Part shown: piece by piece, positions 49,227 to 60,769 of the stretch
How the letters are laid out: the number at the start of each line of letters is the position of its first letter
How positions within the stretch are numbered: the stretch's first letter is position 1
NCBI RefSeq assembly: GCF_017591435.1
Contig: NC_059300.1
Span: 19,552,436-19,616,435 of the forward strand
Origin: Portunus trituberculatus
Lineage: Eukaryota > Arthropoda > Malacostraca > Decapoda > Portunidae
Direction: 5' to 3'
DNA length: 64,000 nt
Program-made: the position numbers and the translations under genes
Notes under the pieces: model-generated
Told to the model about the DNA's origin: nothing
What the model saw: only the letters and a program-made list of their open reading frames with translations
Databases searched by the model: none

Positions 49227-50183
49227 AGGCTCAGTGCTGGCACCAATACTTTTCCTGGTATATATTAATGACATGCCAGAGGGAGTAAACAGTTATATTA
49301 ATTTGTTTGTGGATGATGTGAAGTTGTGTAGGTGTGTGAACAGTGAAGAAGATTGTGAAATTTTACAGGTAGACCTGGATAAGATTTTGGAGTGGAGCAA
49401 GAGGTGGCAAATGGAATTTAATCTGAGCAAAAGTCATGTGATGGAGATGGGAAAGAGTGGAAGACGACCAAGAGGGTCATATAAGATGGGTGAAGAAGTA
49501 GTGTTGAAAAAGGTGGAAAAGGAAAAGGATTTGGGAGTGATAATACAAGACCATGGGCAGTTTGAGGCTCATATTGATAAGATGTTTGGAGAAACGTATA
49601 ATTTGATAAAAAATATTGGATTAGCCTTCCATTATATGGATAAAGATATGATGAAGAAATTAATTAGTATGGTAATTAGACCAAGATTGGAATATGCTGG
49701 AGTGGTTTAGGCCCCTTAAAAAGAAGCATATAAGGTAGTTGGAGAGATTGCAGAGAATGGCAACAAAAATGGTTCCGGAATTGGCAGAAATGACCTATGA
49801 GGAGAGATTAAAAGAAATGAATTTGTACCTTGGAACAAAGAAGAGAAAGAGAGATTTAATACAGGTTTATAAACTGTTGAATGGACTGGATGAAGTGGAT
49901 AATGAGCAAATGATGTTGAGAGAGGAAAACTTAAGTAGAACTACAAGATCGCATAGTAAAAAGATAGCCAAGGAATATGCTTGAAGGATGTGAAAAAATA
50001 TAGTTTCCCACAAAGATGTGTGGAGGTGTGGAATGGTTTGAGTGAGGAGGTGGTGTCAGCAAGAAGTGTGCATAGTTTTAAAGGAAAGTTGGATGTGTGT
50101 AGATATGGAGAGGGGCCAGAGTATGATACCCAGGCCCTGTAAAATTACAACTAGGTGAATACAACTAGGTGAATACACACACA
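49227..50183 (+). mobile_element. CR1-like LINE family C, 3' part
   Basis: Starts at the GSVLAPILFLVYINDMPEGV block immediately after the previous tail, contains FVDDVKLC (Ala to Val in the FADD motif), WQMEFNLSKSHVMEMGKS, KMFGETYNLIKNIGLAFHYM and the thumb, then a stop and a frameshift near 49710. The tail is a variant, two ACTAGGTGAATAC units (about 50150-50178). Related to B but clearly diverged. Confidence 0.88.
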
Positions 50184-52740
50184 CGTGTGCCACCAAAAAC
50201 AAATTCATGGACCAATCAAGAATATAAAGACATGATAGATGACACAATAAGGAGTCTAATGAGAATCGTTAAAGAAAGGAGAAAAGTGATATTAGTAGGA
50301 GATTTCAACTGTAAAGAAGTGGACTGGGAAAATTATGAAAGTGGTATGGGGGAAGAAGCCTGGGGAGAAAGATTCTTGAACCTAATGATAGACAATATGA
50401 TGGACCAGAGAGTAAAGGAATGCACAAGATTCAGAGGAAACGACAAGCTGGCGAGATTGGACCTAGTTTTTACAAGGGGTATACAAATGAATGACGATAT
50501 AAGATATAAGTGTCCATTGGGAAAGAGTGACCATGCAATATTAGAAATAGATATAGAAGAAGGAAAGGAAGATAGAGACAATTCATACAAAGGAGACCGA
50601 TTAAATTACAGAAAGGCTGATATTGAGAATCTCAAGAACTATTTTAAAAACATAGACTGGGAGGAGATGGAAAACTCAGAGACAATGCAAGACAAATATA
50701 ACTTATTTTTGGAAATTTACAAAACAGGAGTCAGGGAATATGTCCCAAAATATAGACCAAAAGAAGAAGGAAAGAAAGATTGGTTTAATGCAAGGTGTGC
50801 TAGGGCAAAGGAGAAAAGAGATGGAGCATGGAAAAGGTGGAGGAGAAATAGGAATCCAACAAACAAGGAAAACTTCAAGGCAGCGAGAAATGAATATGTT
50901 AAGGTGAGGAAGGAAGAGGAAAAGAACTTGAAAAGATATTGTCGAAAAATGTAAGGAGCAACCAAAATTGTTCTATAGATTCATAAATGGAAAAATTAGG
51001 CAAAAAGAAACAATAGAAAGGTTAAAAGGAGAGAACGGGATGGTGGAAGACCCAAAAGTATGGCAGAACTATTAAATAAAAATTCCAGGAGGTCTTTACT
51101 AAAGAATCCAAATTTGAGAGGCCACAGGGTAATAGAGAGACAATCTATATGAAAGAGATTAAAGTAACCAAGCTTGAAATGAAAGAGTTAATGAAGGAAC
51201 TGGATGAAGAGAAGGCAATGGGACCGGATGAAGTCTCAGGCAGAATACTGAAAGAATGTAGGGAAGAACTAGCAAGTCCTATATACAACATCATAAAATG
51301 CTCAATAGAAAATGGAATAGTGCCAGTAGAATGGAAAAGAGCTGAGGTGGTTACCATATATAAGAGCGGAAGGAAAGAAGAACCTTTAAATTACAGACCG
51401 GTATCACTAACTAGTGTAATATGCAAGATGTGTGAAAGAATAATAAAGAAACAATGGATTGAGTTCCTTGAAGACAACAAATTAATATCAAATAGCCAAT
51501 TTGGTTTTAGAAAAGGACGGTCTTGTGTAACTAATTTATTGAGTTTCTATTCTAGAATAGTTGATAGAGTACAAGAGAGAGGGATGGGTTGACTGCTTCT
51601 ATTTGGATTTAAAAAAGGCGTTTGACAAAGTGCCACACGCAAGATTACTGTGGAAGTTAGAGGAGAAGGGTGGCTTAAAAGGAAGCACATTGAGATGGAT
51701 AGAAAATTATTTGAGGGGGACAGAAATAAGGACGGTAGTTAAAGATATGAAGTCCAAGTGGAGAGCAGTAGAAAGCGGAGTGCCACAGGGGTCAGTATTG
51801 GCACCAGTACTTTTCCTCATTTATAGTAACGACATGCCAGAAGGAGTGAACAGCTACATAAATTTGTTTGTGGATGATACGAAACTGTGCAGAGGTATAA
51901 AGCAAAAGGAGGATTGTGAAATACTGCAAGAAGACCTAAATAAGATCTGGGAATGGAGTAAGAAATGGGAAATGGAATTCAATGTGAACAAAAGCCATGT
52001 CATGGAAATGGGAAAGAGTGAAAGACGACCTGTGGGAATCTATAAGATGGGAGATGGAGTAGAACTGGAGAAAGTCAAAAGGAAAAGGACTTAGGAGTGA
52101 CGATGGAAGAAAACAATCAACCAGTAAGCCATATTGATAGAATTTTAGAGAAACATATAATTTGCTAAGGAATATTGGAGTAGCATTTCACTACATGGAC
52201 AAAGAAATGATGAAGAAATTGATAAATACTATAATAAGACCCAGATTGGAATATGCAGGAGTAGTGTGGACCCATCATAAAAGAAACACATAAGAAAATT
52301 GGAGAGCTACAAAAATGGCTACAAGAATGGTCCCAGAACTTGAAGGATGACATATGAGGAGAGACTAAAGGCTATGGATCTACCAACCTTGGAACAAAGA
52401 AGGAGAGAGGAGACCTGATACAAGTCTATAAATTGATCAACGGAATGGACCAAGTGGATAATGAGAAACTGAACCTGAGAGAAGAATATGACACCCGAAG
52501 CACAAGATCGCATAGTAAAAAGCTGAGAAAGGGAAGATGTCTGAGAGATATAAAAAAATATAGTTTCCCGCAGAGATGTATTGAGACGTGGAACAGTTTA
52601 GATGAAGAAGTAGTGTCTGCAACGAGTGTGCACACTTTTAAAGTAAGATTGGATAAGTGTAAATATGGAGACGGGGCCACACAAGCATAAAGCCCAGGCC
52701 CTGTAAAACTACAACTAGGTAAATACAACTAGGTAAATAC
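50184..52740 (+). mobile_element. CR1-like LINE family B (plus copy 3)
   Basis: Starts in EN at PPKTNSWTNQEYKDMIDDTI right after a (AC)n joined to the C tail. The EN to linker frame is open for 261 codons (50169-50954; ILVGDFNCKEVDWENYESG, GKSDHAILEIDIEE), RT in 51149-51592 and 51561-52094 (YLDLKKAFDKVPHARLLWKL, SGVPQGSVLAPVLFLIYSND, FVDDTKLC), C-terminus 52433-52690. Single-base indels break the frame near 50945, 51590, 52080 and 52150-52410. It ends with two ACTAGGTAAATAC units and (AC)n. Confidence 0.92.
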
Positions 52741-55585
52741 ACACACACACACACACACACACATGTATTCCAACATAAATGGAGTGATATCGGGGATTTT
52801 AGAACTCAATGATTACTTGAGGGACAAGAACCCAGATATTGTGGGTCTTACTGAAACAAAACTGAGAGAGGGAGAAGACCTGATGATGGTTGGAGAAGGG
52901 AAATATAATGTTTGGGAGGAGGAGTGATGTTGCTGGTTAAAAAAGATATAAAGGTGGATCAAGTGAAAGAAGGTATGGGAAAGGCAGAAGTGCTAAAGAT
53001 CAGAGCAGAAACTAATGAAGGAAAAAAGAGGCACTACATAGTGGTGTACGTACCACCTAAGACAAATGCATGGTCAGTACAGGAATATGAAGAAATGATA
53101 AGTGATACAGGAACATGTCTGGAAGAAATGTTGGGTGGCTGTGAACGAACTATAATGATGGGAGATTTTAATTGTAAAGAGGTGTGTTGGGAGGACTGGT
53201 CAATGGAAGGATCAGAGACAACATGGGAAATACACTATTGACACTGGCAATGGAAAATGTGTTAACTCAGTGGGTCAAAGAAGATACTAGGTTTGGAGGA
53301 GAGGGAGCATCGTCAAGACTGGACTTGGTCTTTAGTACAGAGCCAATGGTCATTGAGGAGATGAGGGTGGAGTGCCCTTTAGCAAAGAGTGATCATGCAG
53401 TTTTGGAGTTCAAGGTGATAGACGAAGAGAAATCTAGAAGAAATGAAGAATATAAAGTGGGAAGATGGAATTATGCCAAGACAGATTTTGGAAACCTAAA
53501 GAAATTCTTTCAAGAGACAAATTGGATGAAATTCAAGAGTGCTAAGGAGCAAATGAAAAGTGGAAGGAATTTATAAAATATACAAAGAAGGTGAGAAAAA
53601 TTTGTACCAATAAGACAACATAGAGAAGTTGGAAAGCAGGACTGGTTTAACGATAGATGTGAAAAGGCTAGAACAAGAAAAGAGGATGCATGGAAGAGGT
53701 GGAGAAGGAAAAGACGGATTAAGCAGTGGGAAAGTTACAAAAGAGCAAGAAATGAATATGTGTTGATTAGAAGAGAAGAAAGAAAGAAACAAGAAAAGGA
53801 TATAATTGATAAATGTAAAGACCAACCAAGGCTTTTTACAGACATGTGAACAACAACATCAAAAATAGAGAAAGTATTGAAAGTTTAGAAGTAAATGGAG
53901 TATGCAGTGAAGATCCCAGGAAATGGCAGAGGCTATGAATGGATGCTTTCGGAAGGTATTCACAAAGGAGACTGCTTTTGACAAACCACTGGTAATGGAA
54001 CAGAAAGGGATTATGAAGGAGTTTCAAGTAACTGTGGAGGAGATCAAGAACATGATGGGGAGTTTAGAAGTGAGAAAAGCTGTGGGACCTGATGGGGTAT
54101 CAGGATGGATTTTAAGAGAATGCAGGAGCAACTGGCAGAAAAAGTTTGTGAAGTAATTGATGCCTCATTAAGGGAAGGTGTAGTGCCCCAAGACTGGAAA
54201 AGAGCTAACATTGTCCCAATCTATAAATCAGGTAACAAGAGAGACCCATTGAACTATAGACCAGTGTCACTTACAAGTGTGGTAGCTAAGATGTGTGAGA
54301 GGGTGGTGAAGAATAGATGGACAGACTTCTTGGAGAAAATGACATACTTTGTGAGTGTCAATTTGGTTTTAGAAAAGGGCGTTCATGCACGACAAACCTG
54401 ATATGTTACTATTCGAGGGTGATAGATGTAATACAGGAAAGAGATGGTTGGGCTGATGGAATATATCTGGATTTAAAAAAGGCCTTTGATAAGGTACCAC
54501 ACCAGAGACTGATCTGGAAACTTGAAATGGTAGGAGGAGTGCATGGCAGTTTACTAAAATGGATGGAAGACTTTTGGTAGGAAGAGAAATGAGAACAATA
54601 ATTAAGGACAGACCATCAGAATGGGGCTTGGTGGAGAGTGGAGTTCCACAGGGATCAGTGTTGGCACCAGTAATGTTCGCAGTCTACATAAATGACATGG
54701 TGGATGGGGTGTCCAGTTATGTGAGCCTATTTGCAGACGATGCAAAATTGTTAAGAAAAGTGAGATGTGACAAAGATTGCGAACTACTCCAGGAAGACTT
54801 GGACAGAATATGGAAATGGAGCTGTACATGGCAAATGGAGTTCAACACGACAAAATGCAAGAAAATAGAGTTTGGCAAGAGTGAAAGAAGAATCAGGAGT
54901 ATGTACAAGATAGGAAATGAAGACATAAAACCAGTCATGAAGAAAAAGACCTTGGGGTGACAATTACCAATGACCTATCGCCAGAGAGACATATAAACAA
55001 AATAATTGGAGAAGTATTGAACTTATTGAGGAACATAAGAGTGGCGTTCGTATATTTAGATGAAGAAATGATGAAGAAAATAATTACTGCAATGATAAGA
55101 CCGAGGCTTGAATATGCAACAATACAGTGGGCTCCGAACTTAAAGAAACACATAAGGAAACTAGAGAAAGTACAGAGGGCTGCAACAAAAATGGTGCCTG
55201 ACTTAAGAGATTTGACTTATGAAGACAGACTGAAAAGAATGCAACTTCCGACCCTGGAAAACAGAAGAGAAAGGGAGACCTGATAGCAATATACAGAGTG
55301 ATGATTGGCATGGAAAAATGGATAGGGAAGATCTGTGTATGTGGAATGAAAGAATGTCGAGAGGGCATGGGAAAAAACTAAAATGGCCACTTATAGGAGA
55401 GATGTGAAAAATATAGCTTCCCTCATAGAAGGGTGGAAGCATGGAATAGTTTAGACGTGGAAGTGGTCAACGCAAGGAATATTCATGATTTTAAGAAAAG
55501 CTGGACATTAATAGATATGGAGACGGGACAACACGAGCATAGCTCTTTTCCCGTATGTTACAATTAGGTAAATACAATTAGGTAA

Positions 55586-55613
<28 letters not shown>
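52741..55613 (+). mobile_element. CR1-like LINE family A, copy 2
   Basis: Begins at the ORF2 start (MYSNINGVISGILELNDYLR, about 52764) just after (AC)n, with a short deletion near 52915 relative to copy 3, then EN (VVYVPPKTNAWSVQEYEEM, MMGDFNCKEVCWEDW), RT (GPDGVSGWILREC, YLDLKKAFDKVPHQRL, FADDAKLLRK near 54730) and C-terminus, tail AATTAGGTAAATAC twice and (AC)n. It is nearly identical to copy 1 (19726-22397) and carries the same frameshifts. Confidence 0.92.
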
Positions 55614-55618
<5 letters not shown>

Positions 55619-55829
55619 GTATGCACAGAAGACGCGGTCGCTGAGCTGGGAAATCATCTTTACTACTACTGTTGCCGTTGCCTAAGAGTAACTAAGGTGG
55701 GTAAGGAGCATGTAATGTTTGTCCCGTCTCCATATGTTAACTGTTGAGAAGCAATAATGTCCAGGAAGGTGAATTTTAACTGTAACCTGCGTGGGAACCA
55801 TCAGCTGGGAGTATTTACATCTGCGCAAC

Positions 55830-56725
55830 ATGGCGGCCGAATTCGAAGAGAAATTAGACTTCACAGGCTTCAAGGTACAATGGAAAAGAGCGTATATGTC
55901 AGGAAAATTCTGGAATTAGAAGGAAAAATTGAAAAACTATTTGAAAAGTATGGCGAACTGGAAAAGAGTCATAACAATGTGCTGAAAGAGTGCGCTGAAA
56001 TGAAGAGAAAAATGCAGTACTGAAAGAGGAAGTTAAGTTAATTAAAGTGAATTGCGACAAATGTGGAGAATCTTTAGGAAAAGTGATGGAGAAGCAGGCT
56101 GAATGGAAAAAAAGTCAGGAAGTGGAAAGAAAGGAGGTAAATTACAAAGTTGCAAGTCTGGAAAAGGAAATCAAAGAGTCTGGGGAAAACTTTGGGCCTT
56201 GCTGAAATTATAGATCAACAGATCATAGAAGAGAAGATTGCTGAGAAAGTTGTGAAGGTTATTAAGTCAAATGAGACATTGGTGAGGGAAACTGTAGACA
56301 AAAAGAGATGTGTGGTGATATTTGGTGTGGAGGAGGATAAGACACCGAGTAAAATGGAGAGAGAAAAACATAAAAAAGGTGATAAATAATATCATTAATG
56401 TGGTGCAGGAGGAGGGAAAAGACCTAGTACAAGAAATAGAGGACTTCCATAGAATTGGAAAGTTCACAGGAGAAGGTATGAGGCCAATAAGAATCAAACT
56501 TAAGTCACAAAAGGATGTAGATGAATTGGTGGAGAAGTCATGGAGGTTAGCCCAGCAGGAAACAACAAGGAAGATTTGGTTGAGAAGAGATCTCGGTGAA
56601 AAGGAAAGAGAAATGTTAAATGAGTTGAGAAAGGAGGCTTTGAAAAAAATGAAGAGAGGACAGAAGAGGAGAAGAAAGAGTTTTTCTGGAGAATCTTGGA
56701 TATGAGACTGAGGAAGTGGTTCATA
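55830..56725 (+). pseudogene. LINE A ORF1: coiled coil plus RRM-like RNA-binding domain
   Basis: The chosen start CAACATGG (55830) has a good Kozak context and opens MAAEFEEKLDFTGF. After a frameshift near 55873 the protein continues KILELEGKIEKLFEKYGELE and MEKQAEWKKSQEVERKEVNY (heptad-rich coiled coil), then KKRCVVIFGVEEDKTPSKME, DFHRIGKFTGEGMRPIRIKL and QETTRKIWLRRDLGEKEREM, which resembles the RRM and C-terminal domain of L1-type ORF1 proteins. Such proteins trimerise and coat LINE RNA. At least four frameshifts (near 55873, 56010, 56185, 56370) break this copy. Confidence 0.75.
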
Positions 56726-56780
56726 ACCCAGAAAAGTACAGTAAGAAAGGACTAAAGAAACTTACGATGAGCGGAATGTA

Positions 56781-59583
56781 ATGTATTCCAACATAAATGG
56801 AGTGATATCGGGATTTTAGAACTCAACGATTACTTGAGGACAAGAACCCAGATATTGTGGGTCTTACTGAAACAAAACTGAGAGAGGAGAAGACCTGATG
56901 ATGGTTGGAGAAGGAAATATAATGTTTGGAAAAGAAATAGAGTAGGTAAGATGGGAGGAGGAGTGATGTTGCTGGTTAAAAAGATATAAAGGTGGATCAA
57001 GTGAAAGAAGGTATGGGAAAGGCAGAAGTGCTAAAGATCAGAGCAGAAACTAATGAAGGAAAAAGAGGCACTACATAGTGGTGTACGTACCACCTAAGAC
57101 AAATGCATGGTCAGTACAGGAATATGAAGAAATGATAAGAGATACAGGAACATGTCTGGAAGAAATGTTGGGTGGCTGTGAACGAACTATAATGATGGGA
57201 GATTTTAATTGTAAAGAGGTGTGTTGGGAGGACTGGTCAATGGAAGGATCAGAGACAACATGGGGAAATACACTATTGACACTGGCAATGGAAAATGTGT
57301 TAACTCAGTGGGTCAAAGAAGATACTAGGTTTGGAGGAGAGGAGCATCGTCAAGACTGGACTTGGTCTTTAGTACAGAGCCAATGGTCATTGAGGAGATG
57401 AGGGTGGAGTGCCCTTTAGCAAAGAGTGATCATGCAGTTTTGGAGTTCAAGGTGATAGATGAAGAGAAATCTAGAAGAAATGAAGAATATAAAGTGGGAA
57501 GATGGAATTATGCCAAGACAGATTTTGGAAACCTAAAGAAATTCTTTCAAGAGACAAATTGGATGAAATTCAAGAGTGCTAAGGAGCAAATGAAAAGTGG
57601 AAGGAATTTATAAAAATATACAAAGAAGGTGAGAAAAATTTGTACCAATAAGACAACATAGAGAAGTTGGAAAGCAGGACTGGTTTAACGATAGATGTGA
57701 AAAGGCTAGAACAAGAAAAGAGGATGCATGGAAGAGGTGGAGAAGGAAAAGACGGATTAAGCAGTGGGAAAGTTACAAAAGAGCAAGAAATGAATATGTG
57801 TTGATTAGAAGAGAAGAAAGAAAGAAACAAGAAAAGGATATAATTGATAAATGTAAAGACCAACCAAGGCTTTTTACAGACATGTGAACAACAACATCAA
57901 AAATAGAGAAAGTATTGAAAGTTTAGAAGTAAATGGAGTATGCAGTGAGGATCCCAGGAAATGGCAGAGGCTATGAATGGATGCTTTCGGAAGGTATTCA
58001 CAAAGGAGACTGCTTTTGACAAACCACTGGTAATGGAACAGAAAGGGATTATGAAGGAGTTTCAAGTAACTGTGGAGGAGATCAAGAATATGATGGGGAG
58101 TTTAGAAGTGAGAAAAGCTGTGGGACCTGATGGGGTATCAGGATGGATTTTAAGAGAATGCAGGGAGCAACTGGCAGAAAAAGTTTGTGAAGTAATTGAT
58201 GCCTCATTAAGGGAAGGTGTAGTGCCCCAAGACTGGAAAAGAGCTAACATTGTCCCAATTTATAAATCAGGTAACAAGAGAGACCCATTGAACTATAGAC
58301 CAGTGTCACTTACAAGTGTGGTAGCTAAGATGTGTGAGAGGGTGGTGAAGAATAGATGGACAGACTTCTTGGAGAAAAATGACATACTTTGTGAGTGTCA
58401 ATTTGGTTTTAGAAAAGGGCGTTCATGCACGACAAACCTGATATGTTACTATTCGAGGGTGATAGATGTAATACAGGAAAGAGATGGTTGGGCTGATGGA
58501 ATATATCTGGATTTAAAAAAGGCCTTTGATAAGGTACCACACCGGAGACTGATCTGGAAACTTGAAATGGTAGGAGTGCATGGCAGTTTACTAAAATGGA
58601 TGGAAGACTTTTTGGTAGGAAGAGAAATGAGAACAATAATTAAGGACAGACCATCAGAATGGGGCTTGGTGGAGAGTGGAGTTCCACAGGGATCAGTGTT
58701 GGCACCAGTAATGTTTGCGGTCTACATAAATGACATGGTGGATGGGGTGTCCAGTTATGTGAGCCTATTTGCAGACGATGCAAAATTGTTAAGAAAAGTG
58801 AGATGTGACAAAGATTGCGAACTACTCCAGGAAGACTTGGACAGAATATGGAAATGGAGCTGTACATGGCAAATGGAGTTCAACACGACAAAATGCAAGA
58901 AATTAGAGTTTGGCAAGAGTGAAAGAAGAATCAGGAGTATGTACAAGATAGGAAATGAAGACATAAAACCAGTCATGAAGAAAAAGACCTTGGGGTGACA
59001 ATTACCAATGACCTATCGCCAGAGAGACATATAAACAAAATAATTGGAGAAGTATTGAACTTATTGAGGAACATAAGAGTGGCGTTCGTATATTTAGATG
59101 AAGAAATGATGAAGAAAATAATTACTGCAATGATAAGACCAAGGCTTGAATATGCAACAATACAGTGGGCTCGAACTTAAAGAAACACATAAGGAAACTA
59201 GAGAAAGTACAGAGGGCTGCAACAAAATGGTGCCTGACTTAAGAGATTTGACTTATGAAGACAGACTGAACAGAATGCAACTTCCGACCCTGGAAAACAG
59301 AAGAGAAAGGGGAGACCTGATAGCAATATACAGAGTGATGATTGGCATGGAAAAAATGGATAGGGAAGATCTGTGTATGTGGAATGAAAGAGTGTCGAGA
59401 GGGTATGGGAAAAAACTAAAAAAGGCCACTTATAGGAGAGATGTGAAAAAATATAGCTTCCCTCATAGAAGGGTGGAAGCATGGAATAGTTTAGACGTGG
59501 AAGTGGTCAACGCAAGGAATATTCATGATTTTAAGAAAAAGCTGGACATTAGTAGATATGGAGACGGGACAGTACGAGCATAG
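56781..59583 (+). pseudogene. LINE A ORF2: APE endonuclease plus RT (largest intact RT block in the window)
   Basis: EN runs from MYSNINGVISG (56781) through GLTETKLRE, MMGDFNCKEVCWEDW and LAKSDHAVLEFKVID, broken by several single-base indels. A 345-codon open frame (57961-58998) then covers RT: AVGPDGVSGWILREC, NYRPVSLTSVVAKMCERVV, CQFGFRKGRSCTTNL, YLDLKKAFDKVPHRRL, SGVPQGSVLAPVMFAVYIND and the intact FADDAKLL (FADD at 58768-58779). Thumb and C-terminus follow in shifted frames to 59583. RT core residues are intact, so the family was recently active. Confidence 0.88.
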
Positions 59584-59645
59584 CTCCTTTCCCGTATGTT
59601 ACAATTAGGTAAATACAATTAGGTAAATACACACACACACACACT

Positions 59646-59945
59646 ACACCGCGTAGTGTAGTGGTTAGCACGCTCGACTCACAATCGAGAGGGTCCAGGT
59701 TCAAGTCCCGGAAAGTGGTGAGGCAAATGGGCAAGCCTCTTAATGTGTAGCCCCTGTTCACGTAGCAGTAAATAGGTACGGGATGTAACTCAAGGGTTGT
59801 GGCCTCGCTTTCCCGGTGTGTGGAGTGTGTGTTGTGGTCTCAGTCCTACCCGAAGATCGGTCTATGAGCTCTGAGCTCGCTCCATAATGGGGAAGACTGG
59901 CTGGGTGACCAGTAGACGACTGTGGTGAATTACACACACACACAG
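59646..59945 (+). mobile_element. tRNA-Val-derived SINE (plus copy)
   Basis: The head is tRNA-like: A-box TAGTGTAGTGG (59654-59664), an anticodon arm CTCGA-CTCACAA-TCGAG with CAC in the anticodon position (Val), and B-box GGTTCAAGTCC (59698-59708, one change from consensus), about 34 bp after the A-box. A tRNA-unrelated body of about 230 bp follows (GGATGTAACTCAAGGGTTGT, CGAAGATCGGTCTATGAGCT) ending in (AC)n. It starts at the (AC)n tail of LINE A. Pol III transcription is inferred from the boxes. Confidence 0.85.
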
Positions 59946-59989
59946 GTAAAAGCAAGTACATATGTAAACTTGAAAGAAAAGTGACTCAC

Positions 59990-60110
59990 ATACGACAGAG
60001 AGCAACGCCCAACACAGTGGTGCTACTGTTCCTCTTGCCATCCTGTAGGGCCACACTTTGGACCTATTAGATACAAGTGTGTCGCCAACTCCAAAGGATG
60101 AAGCAAGCAC
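59990..60110 (-). CDS. Candidate host exon upstream of the LCCL exons
   Basis: A 121-bp exon with acceptor TTGTTCTTTCAG and strong donor TAT/GTGAGT on the minus strand. In the open phase it starts at a codon boundary, has 40 codons (VLASSFGVGDTLVSNRSKVW then PYRMARGTVAPLCWALLSVV) and leaves one base. That phase fits the two-base start of the exon at 24059-24182 (the split codon would be Phe). The second half is hydrophobic. The protein family is not recognised; it may belong to the same gene across a 35.8-kb repeat-filled intron, or to a neighbouring one. Confidence 0.55.
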
Positions 60111-60299
60111 CTGAAAGAACAATTTGAAATATTAGCATAATGAAGCCAACACGAGGAAATCATCACCAAATGGTATGGTCAATGTTATACTAATTTTGTA
60201 CGTGGTTCCTTGTATGTGGGTTCCAATTTAATTACTGTATTCAATAGCATGTAAGATGGATGGAGTTATAATAAGACACACCTCAGTTTGAGCAGGCAT

Positions 60300-60302
<3 letters not shown>

Positions 60303-60376
<74 letters not shown>
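60303..60376. repeat. (GA)n microsatellite
   Basis: Uninterrupted GA repeat of about 74 bp. It accounts for the Ser-Leu frame on the minus strand. Confidence 0.97.
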
Positions 60377-60385
<9 letters not shown>

Positions 60386-60422
60386 AGTGGGTTTCAGTTC
60401 TGAAAATAAAGCAAAGGGTTAC

Positions 60423-60460
60423 CTCTGGCATTTTGTAGCCATCTATTATGTATTCGGATT
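60423..60460 (-). CDS. Weak candidate host exon (38 bp)
   Basis: The minus strand reads SEYIIDGYKMPE between AG (60461-60462) and donor GAG/GTAACC, ending at a codon boundary as required by the next candidate exon at 59990-60110. The acceptor has little pyrimidine tract and the exon is very short, so this could be chance. The rest of 60126-60770 has no recognised feature other than (GA)n. Confidence 0.25.
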
Positions 60461-60769
60461 CTTATTAGATCCTAATATTTTACATTTAAAGGTCGTCCAC
60501 ATGATCAAGCATAAATTGTCATGTACTGCTCACAATCAGGCTTAAGTCCACGGACACAAAAGTAGTGCTGATCAGTGACAATAAGGTGTCAATCTGGCCG
60601 CTGTCAAGCCTAGACAAAAATCAGAGGTAGTGAACATTTAGGCGCAGACAATGTCTAATGATTTCACACAGTTACTAAAACCAGCACACTTTGTTCGTAT
60701 TATGGCAGCCACAAGTGGTAAACCAGTCAATGAACAAACTTCTCGCTTGTGCTTGTGCGTGTGTGTGTA

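Larger units (their letters stand above)
55614..59635 (+). mobile_element. CR1-like LINE family A, copy 3, essentially full length
   Basis: About 4.0 kb with 5' leader (55614-55829), ORF1 (55830-56725), ORF2 (about 56781-59583), 3' tail of two AATTAGGTAAATAC units (about 59602-59630) and (AC)n. It is the only copy in the window with a 5' leader and ORF1, and it serves as the reference for the truncated A copies. Confidence 0.92.

Noticed and set aside
46027..59640. A tandem gene array or CRISPR-like repeat locus
   Set aside because: The repeated unit is LINE ORF2 plus tail with different truncation points; there are no short regularly spaced repeats with unique spacers.
59646..59712. A functional tRNA-Val gene
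   Set aside because: The acceptor stem does not pair, the B-box has a change, and the sequence continues into a repeated body also found at 63709-64000, so it is a SINE head.
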